DNA of 41,117 nucleotides from a candidate division CPR2 bacterium GW2011_GWC2_39_10. GTDB taxonomy: Bacteria; Patescibacteriota; CPR2. The stretch spans positions 16,051 to 57,167 of the forward strand of contig LBVV01000004.1 in the NCBI GenBank assembly GCA_000993275.1, written 5' to 3'. Below, one piece after another: positions 15,921 through 27,019 of the stretch. A program made the position numbers and the translations under genes. Position 1 is the stretch's first letter. Every line of letters begins with the position of its first letter. The notes under the pieces were generated by a model. It saw only the letters and a list, made by a program, of their open reading frames with translations. It was not told the origin of the DNA and did no database searches.

Positions 15921-17420
15921 ATGAAAAGAGTTCAGATTTTTGACACTACCTTAAGGGACGGGGAGCAATCTCCTGGAATTAGCTTAACGCCGAAGAACAA
16001 GCTGGAAATTGCGAGGCAGCTGGACAGATTAGGGGTTGATGTTATCGAAACAGGATTTCCAATATCATCCTCCGGGGATTTTGAAGCCGTTAGTTTAATT
16101 GCCAGCAAGGTTTCGCGTCCGGTTATATGCGCCTTATCGAGGGCAAAAGAAGAAGATATTGATGTAGCTTGGCAGGCCATAAAGGAAGCGGCAAATCCGC
16201 GTATTCATACTTTTGTTATGGCATCCGATATTCAAATTAAAAAGCAGCTTAACAAATCTTATGCCGAAGTTTTGGAAATGGTTTCCATGGCGGTTAGCAG
16301 AGCAAAAAGGCATGTTTGGGACGTGGAGTTTTCGCCGATGGACGCAACGAGGGCTAATTTTGATTTTTTGTTAGAAATGATAGGTTTGGCAATTAAAAAC
16401 GGGGCAACGGTAATAAACATTCCCGATACGGTTGGTATTTCAACTCCGGATTCATTTGGCCAACTGATTAAATATCTGGTGGAAGCATTTCCGTGGCTGG
16501 GGGACAAAGTAACTTTAAGTGTTCATTGTCATAATGATCTTGGCATGGCCACAGCCAATGCTTTAGTGGCGCTTCAAAACGGCGCGAATCAAGTTGAGTG
16601 CACCATAAACGGCTTAGGTGAAAGAGCCGGCAACACGGCGCTTGAAGAAATTGCCATGATTATAGACACCTTGCCGGATTTGGCCCTAGAGACCAATGTA
16701 AAGACGCCAGAAATATCTAAAACCAGTCGTTTAATAACCAACCTTACCGGTTACAGCGTCCAGCACAATAAAGCCATAGTTGGTAGAAACGCTTTTGCTC
16801 ATTCGTCAGGCATCCATCAGGACGGAGTTTTGAAATCATCAGACACTTACGAAATTATTAAACCTGAGCGGATTGGCTTAAAGACTAACAAGCTGGTTCT
16901 TGGAAAAACTTCCGGCAAGCATGCTTTTAAGGAATATTTGAGCGAGTTGGAAATTAGTTTGCCTGAGGAATACTTTAAAGAAGCTTTCCGCCGGTTTAAA
17001 AAATTGGCTGATAAAAAAGCTGAAATTACAGAAGCGGACGTTGAAGCTATAGTAAATGAGGTTTGCCTTTCTGGTGAGGAAGTTTATCATTTGGTTGATT
17101 TGTCGGTTTGCGGGAAAGATGGCGATATGCCAATAGTAAACGTTGTGGTATCCAAAAACGGAGAAAAAAAGAAAGCATCAGCAGAAGGAAAGGGGCACGT
17201 TTCAGCAATCGCCGCTGCCATTAATAACGCTTTGCAAATTAACGGCCAAATCACTGATTATGAAGTTAAATCAATTACCGAAGGCTCTGATTCTCAGGCT
17301 TATGTTATTTGTAAAGTATTGGTTAATGAAAAAACCTATACCGGCAGCGGTTCGGACGAGGATGTGTTAAAAGCCAGTGCAATAGCTTATTTAAGAGCAG
17401 TAAGCAGAGCGCTTGCATAA
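15921..17420 (+). CDS. leuA: 2-isopropylmalate synthase
   Basis: 499 aa. Condenses acetyl-CoA with 2-ketoisovalerate, the first committed step of leucine synthesis. The catalytic TIM barrel shows FDTTLRDGEQSPG (residues 7-19), VEFSPMDATRANFDFL, INIPDTVGISTP, and the metal-binding VHCHNDLGMATANAL near 200, then NGLGERAGNTALEE. The C-terminal LeuA allosteric domain (about 370-499) is present, so leucine feedback inhibition is likely. Strong Shine-Dalgarno GAGGAGGAG. No other leu/ilv gene is adjacent; it is a monocistronic unit under the attenuator and followed by a terminator. Citramalate or homocitrate synthase are the family alternatives; the N-terminal sequence fits LeuA best. Confidence 0.93.
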   Translation: MKRVQIFDTTLRDGEQSPGISLTPKNKLEIARQLDRLGVDVIETGFPISSSGDFEAVSLIASKVSRPVICALSRAKEEDIDVAWQAIKEAANPRIHTFVMASDIQIKKQLNKSYAEVLEMVSMAVSRAKRHVWDVEFSPMDATRANFDFLLEMIGLAIKNGATVINIPDTVGISTPDSFGQLIKYLVEAFPWLGDKVTLSVHCHNDLGMATANALVALQNGANQVECTINGLGERAGNTALEEIAMIIDTLPDLALETNVKTPEISKTSRLITNLTGYSVQHNKAIVGRNAFAHSSGIHQDGVLKSSDTYEIIKPERIGLKTNKLVLGKTSGKHAFKEYLSELEISLPEEYFKEAFRRFKKLADKKAEITEADVEAIVNEVCLSGEEVYHLVDLSVCGKDGDMPIVNVVVSKNGEKKKASAEGKGHVSAIAAAINNALQINGQITDYEVKSITEGSDSQAYVICKVLVNEKTYTGSGSDEDVLKASAIAYLRAVSRALA

Positions 17421-17429
17421 CTCTTTAGG

Positions 17430-17465
17430 GCAGTACCAATTTTAAAAAGTTGGTGCTGCTTTTTT
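17430..17465 (+). terminator. Intrinsic terminator of leuA
   Basis: GCAGTACCAA / TTGGTGCTGC 10-bp stem (one G-U pair) with a 10-nt loop, then six T's. Confidence 0.88.
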
Positions 17466-17667
17466 AATGTAATTTTGTTGTTTTTTATGCTTATTTGTGC
17501 TAGAGTTAAATGGTGATTAAGTAGAAAATTACAAGCAATTTGACTTAGTTATTTCTTCGAGATTGGACAGCATGCTTATTGCTTTAAAACTCGAATAATA
17601 TAGTATACAAACTAAATTTTAGATATATCCAACACGGATACAGTTTTTATTTTTGCAAAGGAGATAA

Positions 17668-19722
<2,055 letters not shown>

Positions 19723-19744
19723 AATATTAAGAATTATGAATTAA

Positions 19745-19807
19745 GAATTATGAATTTTGAATCAATTAAGAATTAAATAATTAAGAAATTAATTAAAAAT
19801 TCTAAAT
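19745..19807 (+). repeat. 63-bp direct repeat, copy 1
   Basis: AT-rich sequence starting GAATTATGAATTTTG and ending TTCTAAAT, identical over 63 bases to 23374-23436. It starts 22 bp after gyrB. With copy 2 it brackets the three-gene reverse-strand operon. Confidence 0.95.
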
Positions 19808-19818
19808 GTCAAATCTCC

Positions 19819-19904
19819 GTCATTCCGGACATTCCTTTGGAAAATACAATCAATTGATCCGGAATCCATGCTTTCTGGATTCCGGCTCGAAGGCCGGAAT
19901 GACA
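19819..19904. repeat. REP-like palindrome
   Basis: The outer arms GTCATTCCGG and CCGGAATGAC are perfect inverted repeats enclosing nested GATCCGGAATCCA/TGGATTCCGG arms. It belongs to the same dispersed repeat class as those near 12170, 26533, 38835 and 39478. Confidence 0.75.
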
Positions 19905-19913
19905 AGGTTGTTA

Positions 19914-19968
19914 AAAAAATAGGCGGGAGTGATCTCAATGTCATATAGACCATTGAGAGCTCCCGCCT
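19914..19968 (-). terminator. Terminator of the activase operon (possibly bidirectional)
   Basis: A long hairpin AGGCGGGAG...CTCAATG / CATTGAG...CTCCCGCCT (19921-19968). Read on the reverse strand it is followed by ATTTTTTT (complement of 19914-19920), a canonical terminator for the leftward operon. On the forward strand the following TTGTTTGTGTTT could give weaker termination for gyrB. Confidence 0.85.
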
Positions 19969-19981
19969 TGTTTGTGTTTAG

Positions 19982-20974
19982 CTAGACTGTAAGAATTTCT
20001 TCAGTTTCTTGAAGTTTGGCATCAGCCGTTTCCCATTTTCCACAGCGACCGCCGTAGAATGCAATGGTTTTTCCGGCTTCCATAATTCTTACGACTTCAC
20101 ATTGATTTTCGCAGCCCTTACATTTAAAGCTGCGGGTTAAAAATTCTGTTTCAGAAATGTGAAATCCTTTGAAATTGGTTATTTCTTTTTGCTTAGCGGC
20201 TGCTTTTGCATACAAGGCCATACCTAAAGCACCCATGACGTTGTAGTGCTTTGGAATTATTATTTCTATGCCTAGAGCTTCTTCAAAAGCTCTTTTCATG
20301 CCGGCATTAGCTGCAACGCCGCCTTGGAAAATGACAACCGGTCCTATTTTCTTCCCTTTTGCCAAGTTGTTTAGATAATTTCTTACCAAAGCCTGGCAAA
20401 GACCATAAATAATGGATTCCTTGTCATAGCCCAACTGTTGTTTGTGAATCATGTCTGACTCGGCAAAAACCGAACACCTACCCGCTATGTGGCAAGAATT
20501 AGTTGCCTTTAAAGCCAGCTCACCAAACGATTCAATAGGAACTTTTAGACGGCTTGCCTGGTGGTCCAGGAATGATCCGGTACCGGCAGCACAGACGGAA
20601 TTCATGGCAAAGTCTACAATCACACGATCTTTAATAAAGATGATCTTTGAATCTTGCCCGCCAATTTCCAAAACTGTATTTACGTTTGAAACTTCAAACG
20701 CGGCAGCAAGTCCGTGAGCTGTAATTTCGTCATAAATAACATCGGCACCAACTATATGTCCGGTTAAAACCCGACCGCTTCCCGTTGTGCCAACCCCATT
20801 TATTACGGTGCTTTCTCCTATCTCTTCTTTAAGTATGCTCATACCATTTTGAACGGCCTTTATTGGCTCGCCTTCGGTTAGAAGATAAATAGATGATACA
20901 ACTTCATTTTCTTCATTTGTCAGCACCAAATTTGTACTAACCGATCCTACATCTACACCTAAATAGCGTGCCAT
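19982..20974 (-). CDS. Acyl-CoA dehydratase activase-like ATPase (BadF/BadG/BcrA/BcrD family, COG1924)
   Basis: 330 aa. ASKHA-fold ATPase: LGVDVGSVSTNLVLTNEE (phosphate 1), VLEIGGQDSKIIF, FQGGVAANAGMKRAFEE. The two cysteine motifs that bind the intersubunit [4Fe-4S] cluster in HgdC-type activases are present: SVCAAGTGSFLDHQ and CHIAGRCSVFAESD. The C-terminus carries an extra cysteine cluster, FKCKGCENQCEVVRI..GGRCGKWE, typical of the longer YjiL-like proteins. In characterised systems the activase uses ATP to inject an electron into a 2-hydroxyacyl-CoA dehydratase or benzoyl-CoA reductase. Here the partners are COG3580/COG3581-type proteins rather than HgdAB, so the substrate is unknown. Overlaps the upstream gene by 16 bp. 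Oxygen-sensitive chemistry implies an anaerobic lifestyle. Confidence 0.9.
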   Translation of the reverse strand: MARYLGVDVGSVSTNLVLTNEENEVVSSIYLLTEGEPIKAVQNGMSILKEEIGESTVINGVGTTGSGRVLTGHIVGADVIYDEITAHGLAAAFEVSNVNTVLEIGGQDSKIIFIKDRVIVDFAMNSVCAAGTGSFLDHQASRLKVPIESFGELALKATNSCHIAGRCSVFAESDMIHKQQLGYDKESIIYGLCQALVRNYLNNLAKGKKIGPVVIFQGGVAANAGMKRAFEEALGIEIIIPKHYNVMGALGMALYAKAAAKQKEITNFKGFHISETEFLTRSFKCKGCENQCEVVRIMEAGKTIAFYGGRCGKWETADAKLQETEEILTV

Positions 20975-22086
20975 ATTTTTTCCGTCTCCTTTCGGACAAT
21001 ATTGGTGAATGCTTGTAATCTGGTAACAATACCTGCTTGACCCGTCTTTTCATCAATTTGGATCGATAAAAATGGTGTTTGGGCTTCGGCAGTGATAATC
21101 TCAAGTGCTTCTAGGGCCATAATATCCGGCATGCAACCAAAAGGATATAAATGAATTATTCCATCTATACCTTCGTTAATGTAGTGAATGGCGTGACCAA
21201 CATTAGCTGTACAATCGCCACCGCACCAGCCATCTATCCATGGTTTGGCAAGCTTGTGGGCATCGAAGTTGTTAATTCCCGCTACTTTTTCCGCATTCTT
21301 TGGACCCGTCCAGTCGGTGATATAAATTGCCCTTTCTATTTCTATGCCTAGTTCATTTAGTAATCTCTCGATGTTCATATTAATGAAAGGCTCCAGGACA
21401 ACATAGAATTCCCCGACAACTCCTATTTTAAAAGTTTTGCGGTTGGAATCTAGCTCCACCGAATTCATTACGTCGACGGCTTCCTCTTGATACTTGGCAA
21501 GTTCTTTATCGTTTTTTGCGGATCTTAGTAGGCCGACGGCTTCGTCATACTTTTTTTGAGTGTCGCCGCGATACTTTTCTTTAGCCCTTATCGAAAGAAG
21601 CATACTTTCAATTTTGTCCATGCAAACCGCTTTTTTAAAGCTTCTGGTAAGATGCCAATAAATTGTCGGTTTGCTTTTGCTGCTTAACTCGATTAAAGGA
21701 CCAAAGAATTTTTGAAGATCATTTAGCAAACCTTCGCCCGAAGTCATTGGTTCAAGCGTGCAGATTCGGATTTTTTTATCATAGCCATTCTCTTTTAGTA
21801 TTGCCTTGTAAACTTCGCCATAATATCCAAAGCGGCACGGTCCATAACCTCCTACCATCAAAGCAATATCGGCGCCATTATCGGCTGAATTCATAATGCT
21901 TGCTATAGTCGCCTTTAAGGGGAAACAGGCAAATTCGGGAGATACTGAGGCGCCGACTTCGATCATCTTGTTGTTCAAAGGTGACGGAGGCAGAAAATCT
22001 ATTCCTAGCCGTTTCATCCAATCTTCAACAAGAATTGACATTGTCCCCATTTGGGGAACCGTAACTACGTGATTCTTGCCTTTCAC
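20959..22086 (-). CDS. 2-hydroxyacyl-CoA dehydratase-like protein (COG3581 type)
   Basis: 375 aa. Similar to the part of large 'BadF/BadG/BcrA/BcrD plus DUF2229' proteins that follows the activase. Features seen: VTVPQMGTMSILVEDWMKRLGID, conserved cysteines in SPEFACFPLK, GGYGPCRFGYY and GWCGGDCTANVGHA, and a C-terminal PFGCMPDIMALEAL with SIQIDEKTGQAGIVTRLQAF. The cysteines could bind a [4Fe-4S] cluster as in HgdB-like subunits. No catalytic function has been assigned to this family to my knowledge. Its ATG overlaps the stop of the upstream COG3580-type gene, so the three genes are tightly coupled. Confidence 0.82.
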   Translation of the reverse strand: MKGKNHVVTVPQMGTMSILVEDWMKRLGIDFLPPSPLNNKMIEVGASVSPEFACFPLKATIASIMNSADNGADIALMVGGYGPCRFGYYGEVYKAILKENGYDKKIRICTLEPMTSGEGLLNDLQKFFGPLIELSSKSKPTIYWHLTRSFKKAVCMDKIESMLLSIRAKEKYRGDTQKKYDEAVGLLRSAKNDKELAKYQEEAVDVMNSVELDSNRKTFKIGVVGEFYVVLEPFINMNIERLLNELGIEIERAIYITDWTGPKNAEKVAGINNFDAHKLAKPWIDGWCGGDCTANVGHAIHYINEGIDGIIHLYPFGCMPDIMALEALEIITAEAQTPFLSIQIDEKTGQAGIVTRLQAFTNIVRKETEKIWHAI

Positions 22087-23099
22087 TAAATAACACCTGC
22101 CTTCACGCCTCTTATTGAATTAACAAAGGCTTCTACCCTGGTTTTTAGACCGGTATCGCTGTCAAGCTCGGCCAGCACTATGGCCATTAATTTTCCGTCT
22201 AGATTATTGCTTATTTGGTTTAGAAAAACTGACATCAGGCTATCGGGCCCGCAAGGGAACGAATCTAAAAACAAGATACCGTCAACCAAGTTATTCTCTA
22301 ATAAATAAGCAACTGATCCCACAATCTCTCTTTCGTAATTCCAAAAAAGCTTTTTAGACATGTGTGTGTCCGCTGCTTTTTCGGATATTTCTTTGCCAAC
22401 CATTTCTATGGTTATAACTTTTACATTCATTCGGTAAAGTTTGCTTAAGATGTTCATAGAGAGGTACGAATCATAGATGTTGTAAGGGTGGCCTATAACG
22501 CCAATAGACAAATCCGGATTTTCAGGCTGTTTCATGTCATAGGGCAGAATCATGCCATTCGCCATGTCTTGTTCAAATTTTTCTTTCACCAAAAGGGCAT
22601 CATGGTAGTAGTCGTGAGTTTGTTTTTCGGTTTTTCCGAATACTTCTCCAATTTGAGCCAGCTCTGCTTTTAGGATTTTTTCTTGTTCTCCCTTTTTAAC
22701 ATGTGGGGTAAATTTTCGCATATTAATTTCTAGAGGCAAAAATTTATCACGTTGCTCCCGAAAACTTATGTTCATAAGAAGTGATCTTAGCCCCATAAAT
22801 TTTGGGCAGGTATAGGTTCTGTCTTCCTCGGACACAAATCGTAGGGCAGGAATGTAATCGCATGATTTTAACAGCCGCGCCACATGGCCAAAGTAGATTT
22901 TAAACGGCGTACAGATATTTTCATTTACTAAAGCTGCACCTTCTTCTAGAATTTGACTGTTAGTTTGTTCCGAATAAACAACTTCGGCTCCAAGGTTTGT
23001 AAAAAAATGATCCAACAATGGATTTAGTCTGTAGCCCATTAGGGCACTGGGTAAGCCAACCTTAATTTTACCGTTGCTCTCTGTCGTCAACTTTATCAT
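22086..23099 (-). CDS. 2-hydroxyacyl-CoA dehydratase-like protein (COG3580 / DUF2229 type)
   Basis: 337 aa. Family features: KVGLPSALMGYRLNPLLDHFFTNLGAEVVYSE, conserved cysteines in NENICTPFKIYFGH, KSCDYIPAL and YTCPKFMGLRS, SIGVIGHPYNIYDSYLSMN, and C-terminal DSFPCGPDSLM with LAELDSDTGLKTRVEAFVNS. First gene of the leftward operon. In many anaerobes the activase, COG3580 and COG3581 parts are one ~1400-aa polypeptide; here they are three separate overlapping genes. Start: the ATG abuts GGAGG directly, so the TTG three codons in (complement of 23088-23090) is a possible true start. Function unknown, presumably low-potential electron transfer. Confidence 0.82.
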   Translation of the reverse strand: MIKLTTESNGKIKVGLPSALMGYRLNPLLDHFFTNLGAEVVYSEQTNSQILEEGAALVNENICTPFKIYFGHVARLLKSCDYIPALRFVSEEDRTYTCPKFMGLRSLLMNISFREQRDKFLPLEINMRKFTPHVKKGEQEKILKAELAQIGEVFGKTEKQTHDYYHDALLVKEKFEQDMANGMILPYDMKQPENPDLSIGVIGHPYNIYDSYLSMNILSKLYRMNVKVITIEMVGKEISEKAADTHMSKKLFWNYEREIVGSVAYLLENNLVDGILFLDSFPCGPDSLMSVFLNQISNNLDGKLMAIVLAELDSDTGLKTRVEAFVNSIRGVKAGVI

Positions 23100-23167
23100 C
23101 CTCCATTTCCTAGTCTTAAATTTTTAATTTCAACCATCTGGTATTACCATTCAAGGAGTTTCTTAGA

Positions 23168-23203
23168 TTAACGCATTGTATCACTGGATGGCTGAAAATT
23201 CAA
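23168..23203 (-). promoter_or_regulatory. Promoter of the activase operon
   Basis: On the reverse strand: TTGAAT (complement of 23198-23203), a 17-bp spacer ending in TGA, then TACAAT (complement of 23175-23180), an extended -10. Predicted start near 23168, leader ~70 nt. Confidence 0.65.
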
Positions 23204-23258
23204 TGAAAAGTTGTTTCGGGATTTTGTTGAAATGAGTAGAAAAAACCATCCTTTCTGC

Positions 23259-23294
23259 TTGTTATTTGCCTCAAATTCAGGTACAATAGATGAG
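23259..23294 (+). promoter_or_regulatory. gyrA promoter
   Basis: TTGTTA (23259-23264), a 17-bp spacer and TACAAT (23282-23287). Predicted start near 23294, divergent from the activase promoter ~125 bp away. The ~175-nt leader contains the second 63-bp repeat, and Shine-Dalgarno GAAGGAAA precedes the gyrA ATG. This fills the gene-free stretch 23100-23470 together with the leftward promoter. Confidence 0.55.
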
Positions 23295-23373
23295 TTAATG
23301 GACACATATTTAAAACTCATTCGAAGACAGTTAAAAGCATGGACATTTGAAATATCAAGAAATTAAGAATTAT

Positions 23374-23436
23374 GAATTATGAATTTTGAATCAATTAAGA
23401 ATTAAATAATTAAGAAATTAATTAAAAATTCTAAAT
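23374..23436 (+). repeat. 63-bp direct repeat, copy 2
   Basis: Identical to 19745-19807 in the same orientation; ends 34 bp before gyrA. Further short GAATTATGAATTA units precede both copies. Confidence 0.95.
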
Positions 23437-23470
23437 TCAAAACTCGAAATTATTCAGAAGGAAAGAACTT

Positions 23471-25981
23471 ATGGCCAAAAAAACTTCAGGCGAACAACTA
23501 CCATTCAATGTTGGTTACGTAAAACCAAGGGAAATGACCGATGAAATGCAACAATCCTACTTGGATTATGCCATGTCGGTTATCGTTGCCCGCGCTTTGC
23601 CGGACGTAAGAGACGGTTTAAAGCCGGTACATAGGCGTATTCTTTATGCCATGAACAGTCTTGGTTTAAAACACAATGTAAAACATAAAAAATCGGCCTT
23701 TGTGGTTGGTGAGGTTTTAGGTAAATATCATCCTCACGGCGATACGGCAGTTTACTATTCCATGGTTCGTATGGCTCAGGAATTTTCGATGCGCTACCGC
23801 CATGTAGATGGCCAGGGCAACTTTGGTTCCATGGACGGAGACGGGGCGGCAGCGATGCGTTATACGGAAGCCAGGATGACTTCATTTGCTGAGGAAATGC
23901 TTACTGATATCGACAAAGATACTGTAGATTTTATGCCAAACTACGACGGTTCGGTTAAGGAGCCGGTGGTTTTGCCCGCCAGAATTCCTAACCTTTTGGT
24001 TAACGGGCAAATGGGCATTGCGGTTGGTATGGCGACAAATATTCCGCCCCATAATTTAAACGAAGTTATAGATGCCACTACTCATTTAATAGATAACCCC
24101 AATGCTATAGTTGAGGATCTTATGAAATATATAAAAGGTCCCGATTTTCCAACCGGCGCTACTGTTTATGCCGACGAAGTTGCTCAGGCTTATGGCACCG
24201 GCAGAGGAAAAGTAATTATCAGGGCCAATGCCGAAATTGTAGAATCTAAAAAAGGCGGTTTCCAAATTATTATTTCGGAAATTCCATATCAGGTTAACAA
24301 GGCCGATTTGGTTGCCAAAATTGCCGATTTGGTTAAAGAAAAGAAGATTGTGGGTATTTCCGATCTACGAGACGAGTCCGACAAAAAAGGTGTCCGTGTT
24401 GCCATCGATCTAAAGAAAGACGCTTATCCTAATAAAATTTTAAACCAGCTATACAAAATGACCAATATGCAAACAGCTGTTCATTATAATATGATTGCTC
24501 TAATTGGTGGTATTCAGCCACGTCTTTTAACTTTAAAATCAATTTTAGAAGAGTTTGTCAAACACAGACAAAAAGTGGTAACAAGACGCACCGAATACGA
24601 TCTTAGAAAAGCTAAAGAACGCGCCCATATTTTAGAGGGTTTACTTATTGCGCTTGGCGCCATTGACGAAGTTATTAAAACCATCCGCGCTTCTCAAACT
24701 AAGGAAGAGGCAAAAGATAATTTAGTTAAGAAATTTAAACTTACGGAAATTCAGGCTCAAGCAATTCTAGACATGAGACTTCAAACTTTGGCCGGTTTAG
24801 AGCGTAAAAAAATTGAAGACGAATATGCAGAACTTCAAAAATTAATAGCTCATCTGGAAGATCTTCTTGCTCATCCCGAAAAAATCTTAAGTGTCATTAA
24901 AGAAGAACTGGAAGAGATTAAAACTAAATATGGTGACGAGCGAAAGTCTAAGATTATTAAATCTAAACTCGGCGAATTTTCCGAGGAAGATTTGGTGGCT
25001 AACGAAACCGTAATTGTGGCGCTTACTAAAGGAAATTACATTAAAAGAATCTTGGCTTCCACTTTTAGGCAGCAGCAGCGCGGCGGCAAAGGCGTAATGG
25101 GAATGCAGACCAAAGAAGAAGATATTGTGGAGCACATGGCCCTAACTCATAACCACGACGAAATTATGTTTTTTACCAACATGGGTCGCGTTTTTAGAAC
25201 CAAAGTTTATGAAATTCCAATGGGTTCACGTATAGCCAAAGGTTCGCCAATCGTCAACTTTATTCAATTGGCGCCGGAGGAAATTGTGACTTCGGTTATT
25301 ACCGTTTCCAAGGATGAAAAGACAGACGCTAAATACTTGTTTTTTGCAACCAAGTTTGGTGTAATCAAAAAAGTACCAATGGAGCAGTTTGATAATGTCA
25401 GGCGAAACGGACTTATCGCTTTAAATCTTGATAAAGGAGATGCTCTTTGTTGGGTTAAAACTACATCTGGTGTAGACGAGATTATTATGGCCACTAAATC
25501 TGGTGTCGCCAACAGATTTTCCGAAAAAGATGTCCGGCCAATGGGGCGAGGAGCCAGAGGGGTTAGGGGCATGAAAATGAAGGGGACTGATGAGATTGTG
25601 GGCACAGATGTTGTAGTAAAAGACAAAAAAGGTCAGCAAATGATGGTAATTATGGAAAATGGTTACGGCAAAAGAACGGACATAGAAGAATTTACACCGC
25701 ATCGCCGAGGCGGAGTGGGCATTAAAGCCGCATCTGTTACGCCCAAAACCGGTAGTGTGGTGGATGTTAGAATTATTGAAGACTTAAAAGAAGACTTGGT
25801 AATTGTATCCAAGCAGGGCGTGGTTATTAGACTTCCGCTAAAACAGGTTAATAAAATCGGCCGCGTAACCCAAGGCGTCCGTGTAATGCGTCTTAACGAA
25901 AAAGACAAGGTTTCTTCCGTAACCTTGGTAAGTGAAGAAAAGATAGAGGAAGAAGTTGAGAAAGTGGAGGAAGGGAAGTAG
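23471..25981 (+). CDS. gyrA: DNA gyrase subunit A
   Basis: 836 aa. N-terminal breakage-reunion domain: [65 protein letters not shown] with the catalytic Tyr. A coiled-coil tower follows, then a C-terminal beta-pinwheel with a GyrA-box-like [12 protein letters not shown] near residue 535 and repeated blades to the end. The GyrA box marks it as gyrase rather than topoisomerase IV. Acidic C-terminal tail ([15 protein letters not shown]). The quinolone-region serine is replaced: in the [13 protein letters not shown] segment the usual S/T-preceding positions read GDTA, as in many bacteria. No terminator is evident directly downstream. Confidence 0.97.
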   Translation: MAKKTSGEQLPFNVGYVKPREMTDEMQQSYLDYAMSVIVARALPDVRDGLKPVHRRILYAMNSLGLKHNVKHKKSAFVVGEVLGKYHPHGDTAVYYSMVRMAQEFSMRYRHVDGQGNFGSMDGDGAAAMRYTEARMTSFAEEMLTDIDKDTVDFMPNYDGSVKEPVVLPARIPNLLVNGQMGIAVGMATNIPPHNLNEVIDATTHLIDNPNAIVEDLMKYIKGPDFPTGATVYADEVAQAYGTGRGKVIIRANAEIVESKKGGFQIIISEIPYQVNKADLVAKIADLVKEKKIVGISDLRDESDKKGVRVAIDLKKDAYPNKILNQLYKMTNMQTAVHYNMIALIGGIQPRLLTLKSILEEFVKHRQKVVTRRTEYDLRKAKERAHILEGLLIALGAIDEVIKTIRASQTKEEAKDNLVKKFKLTEIQAQAILDMRLQTLAGLERKKIEDEYAELQKLIAHLEDLLAHPEKILSVIKEELEEIKTKYGDERKSKIIKSKLGEFSEEDLVANETVIVALTKGNYIKRILASTFRQQQRGGKGVMGMQTKEEDIVEHMALTHNHDEIMFFTNMGRVFRTKVYEIPMGSRIAKGSPIVNFIQLAPEEIVTSVITVSKDEKTDAKYLFFATKFGVIKKVPMEQFDNVRRNGLIALNLDKGDALCWVKTTSGVDEIIMATKSGVANRFSEKDVRPMGRGARGVRGMKMKGTDEIVGTDVVVKDKKGQQMMVIMENGYGKRTDIEEFTPHRRGGVGIKAASVTPKTGSVVDVRIIEDLKEDLVIVSKQGVVIRLPLKQVNKIGRVTQGVRVMRLNEKDKVSSVTLVSEEKIEEEVEKVEEGK

Positions 25982-26095
25982 GCCAAAGGGCAAAGCCCTT
26001 TAAATGTCCAATTTCTAATTCCAAATTTCTAATCAATGTCAAATGACTTCCGCCTAAGGCGGATCGCCCTCTGGACGGAAATGTATAAATAATTA

Positions 26096-26176
26096 TTCTT
26101 CGACCGAAGTGGAGAAGTACAATATGCCCATTCCCGACTTGCCTGTCAGCCGAAGGATGGATCGGAAATCCAGAAA
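26096..26176. repeat. REP-like repeat fragments
   Basis: A 'CTTCGACCGAAGTGGAGAAG' unit followed by 'CATTCCCGACTTGCCTGTCAGCCGAAGGATGG..CGGAAATCCAG'. Same dispersed repeat class as elsewhere in the window, here degenerate. They fill most of the gyrA-26187 gap, along with an 'aatttctaattccaaatttctaat' AT-rich unit (about 26008-26035). Confidence 0.6.
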
Positions 26177-26186
26177 GAATTCATAG

Positions 26187-26531
26187 ATGATCAACCAAAT
26201 TGATGAAAAAATGAAAAAAGCTATTAGGCAAGTAGAAGCAATATTAGTTTCAAAAGACTATTCTGATGCTATGGCCAATTCCAGGTTAACTACTGAGGAA
26301 ATAGAGAAGGTTGTTTCTGAGTATTGTGGTAAAATTGACGTAGCTCCAGATTCTTACTTTCAAAATGTTAAAGCTATACCAATAGCCGGAACTGATCCGC
26401 AAAGATGGGCAGTAGATTATGATCTTTGGATTGACGGGAAATCCAGCGACCTTACATTATCTTTAGAGCTTACTACCACAGATAGTGCTGGCAATTATAC
26501 TGCTTCAATTGAAGATTTACATGTTCAATAA
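26187..26531 (+). CDS. Small hypothetical protein (DUF7668-like)
   Basis: 114 aa, soluble. An N-terminal helix (DEKMKKAIRQVEAILVSKDYSDAMA) is followed by RLTTEEIEKVVSEYCGKI, then a beta-rich half WAVDYDLWIDGKSSDLTLSLELT and a final SIEDLHVQ. The pattern of W-x-V-D-x-D-L-W followed by SDLTL and a terminal I-x-D-L-H-V resembles the uncharacterised DUF7668 family as I recall it; this is unverified. No Shine-Dalgarno. AAGAAT lies at the leaderless -10 distance from the ATG but is a poor match. Flanked by REP-like repeats on both sides. Function unknown. Confidence 0.6.
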   Translation: MINQIDEKMKKAIRQVEAILVSKDYSDAMANSRLTTEEIEKVVSEYCGKIDVAPDSYFQNVKAIPIAGTDPQRWAVDYDLWIDGKSSDLTLSLELTTTDSAGNYTASIEDLHVQ

Positions 26532-26532
26532 A

Positions 26533-26583
26533 TTGTCATTCCCGACTATTCCTATAAAAATATAATCAGTTGATCGGGAATCC
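26533..26583. repeat. REP-like palindrome
   Basis: 'TTGTCATTCCCGA...TGATCGGGAATCCAAA' with arms TTCCCGA/TCGGGAA, similar in interior (aaaatataatcagttgat) to the unit at 19830-19860. Confidence 0.65.
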
Positions 26584-26608
26584 AAATAATTAATAAAAGG
26601 AAATTCAT

Positions 26609-27019
26609 ATGAAAACAATTCATAAAGTTGCGGCTATTGTTATAAAGGATAACTCTTTTTTAATGGTGCGTAAGGTTGGCAAAAACACTTGGACTAATCT
26701 TGGCGGGCATATTGAAGAAGGTGAAACAGAGGAGCAGGCTTTAAAAAGGGAAATTTTAGAAGAACTTAATTGTGATTCCAACATCATCAGAAAACTAGAT
26801 GACTTTAAAGCAAAGGCAGCTCATGATGACGCCATGCTCACACTCTCTACATACTTAGTGGAGCTGATGGGAGATCCAGTAATTAACGATCCGGAACTGG
26901 AAGAATTTAAATATATCCCGAGGGAGTACAGAGAACAGGGTTATAAAATGCCGGAATCCATTGAAAAGCATGTTGTTCCCTATTTAATTGAAAATAAGCT
27001 ACTTTTATCAAAGTATTAG
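26609..27019 (+). CDS. NUDIX hydrolase
   Basis: 136 aa. The Nudix box is complete: G33-x5-E39-x7-R47-E48-I-L-E51-E52-L, within GGHIEEGETEEQALKREILEEL. The preceding strands (HKVAAIVIKDNSFLMVRK) are those of a MutT-like fold. Hydrolyses a nucleoside diphosphate linked to another moiety; substrate not predictable. Shine-Dalgarno AAAAGGAA. Its stop overlaps by four bases the stop of the convergent membrane-protein gene. Confidence 0.9.
   Translation: MKTIHKVAAIVIKDNSFLMVRKVGKNTWTNLGGHIEEGETEEQALKREILEELNCDSNIIRKLDDFKAKAAHDDAMLTLSTYLVELMGDPVINDPELEEFKYIPREYREQGYKMPESIEKHVVPYLIENKLLLSKY

Noticed and set aside
17470-17667. gyrB promoter
   Set aside because: Several partial boxes exist (TAGAGT with upstream TGC at ~17501, TTGACT at 17540, TAATAT near 17596), but none pairs with a partner at 16-18 bp, so I did not call one.
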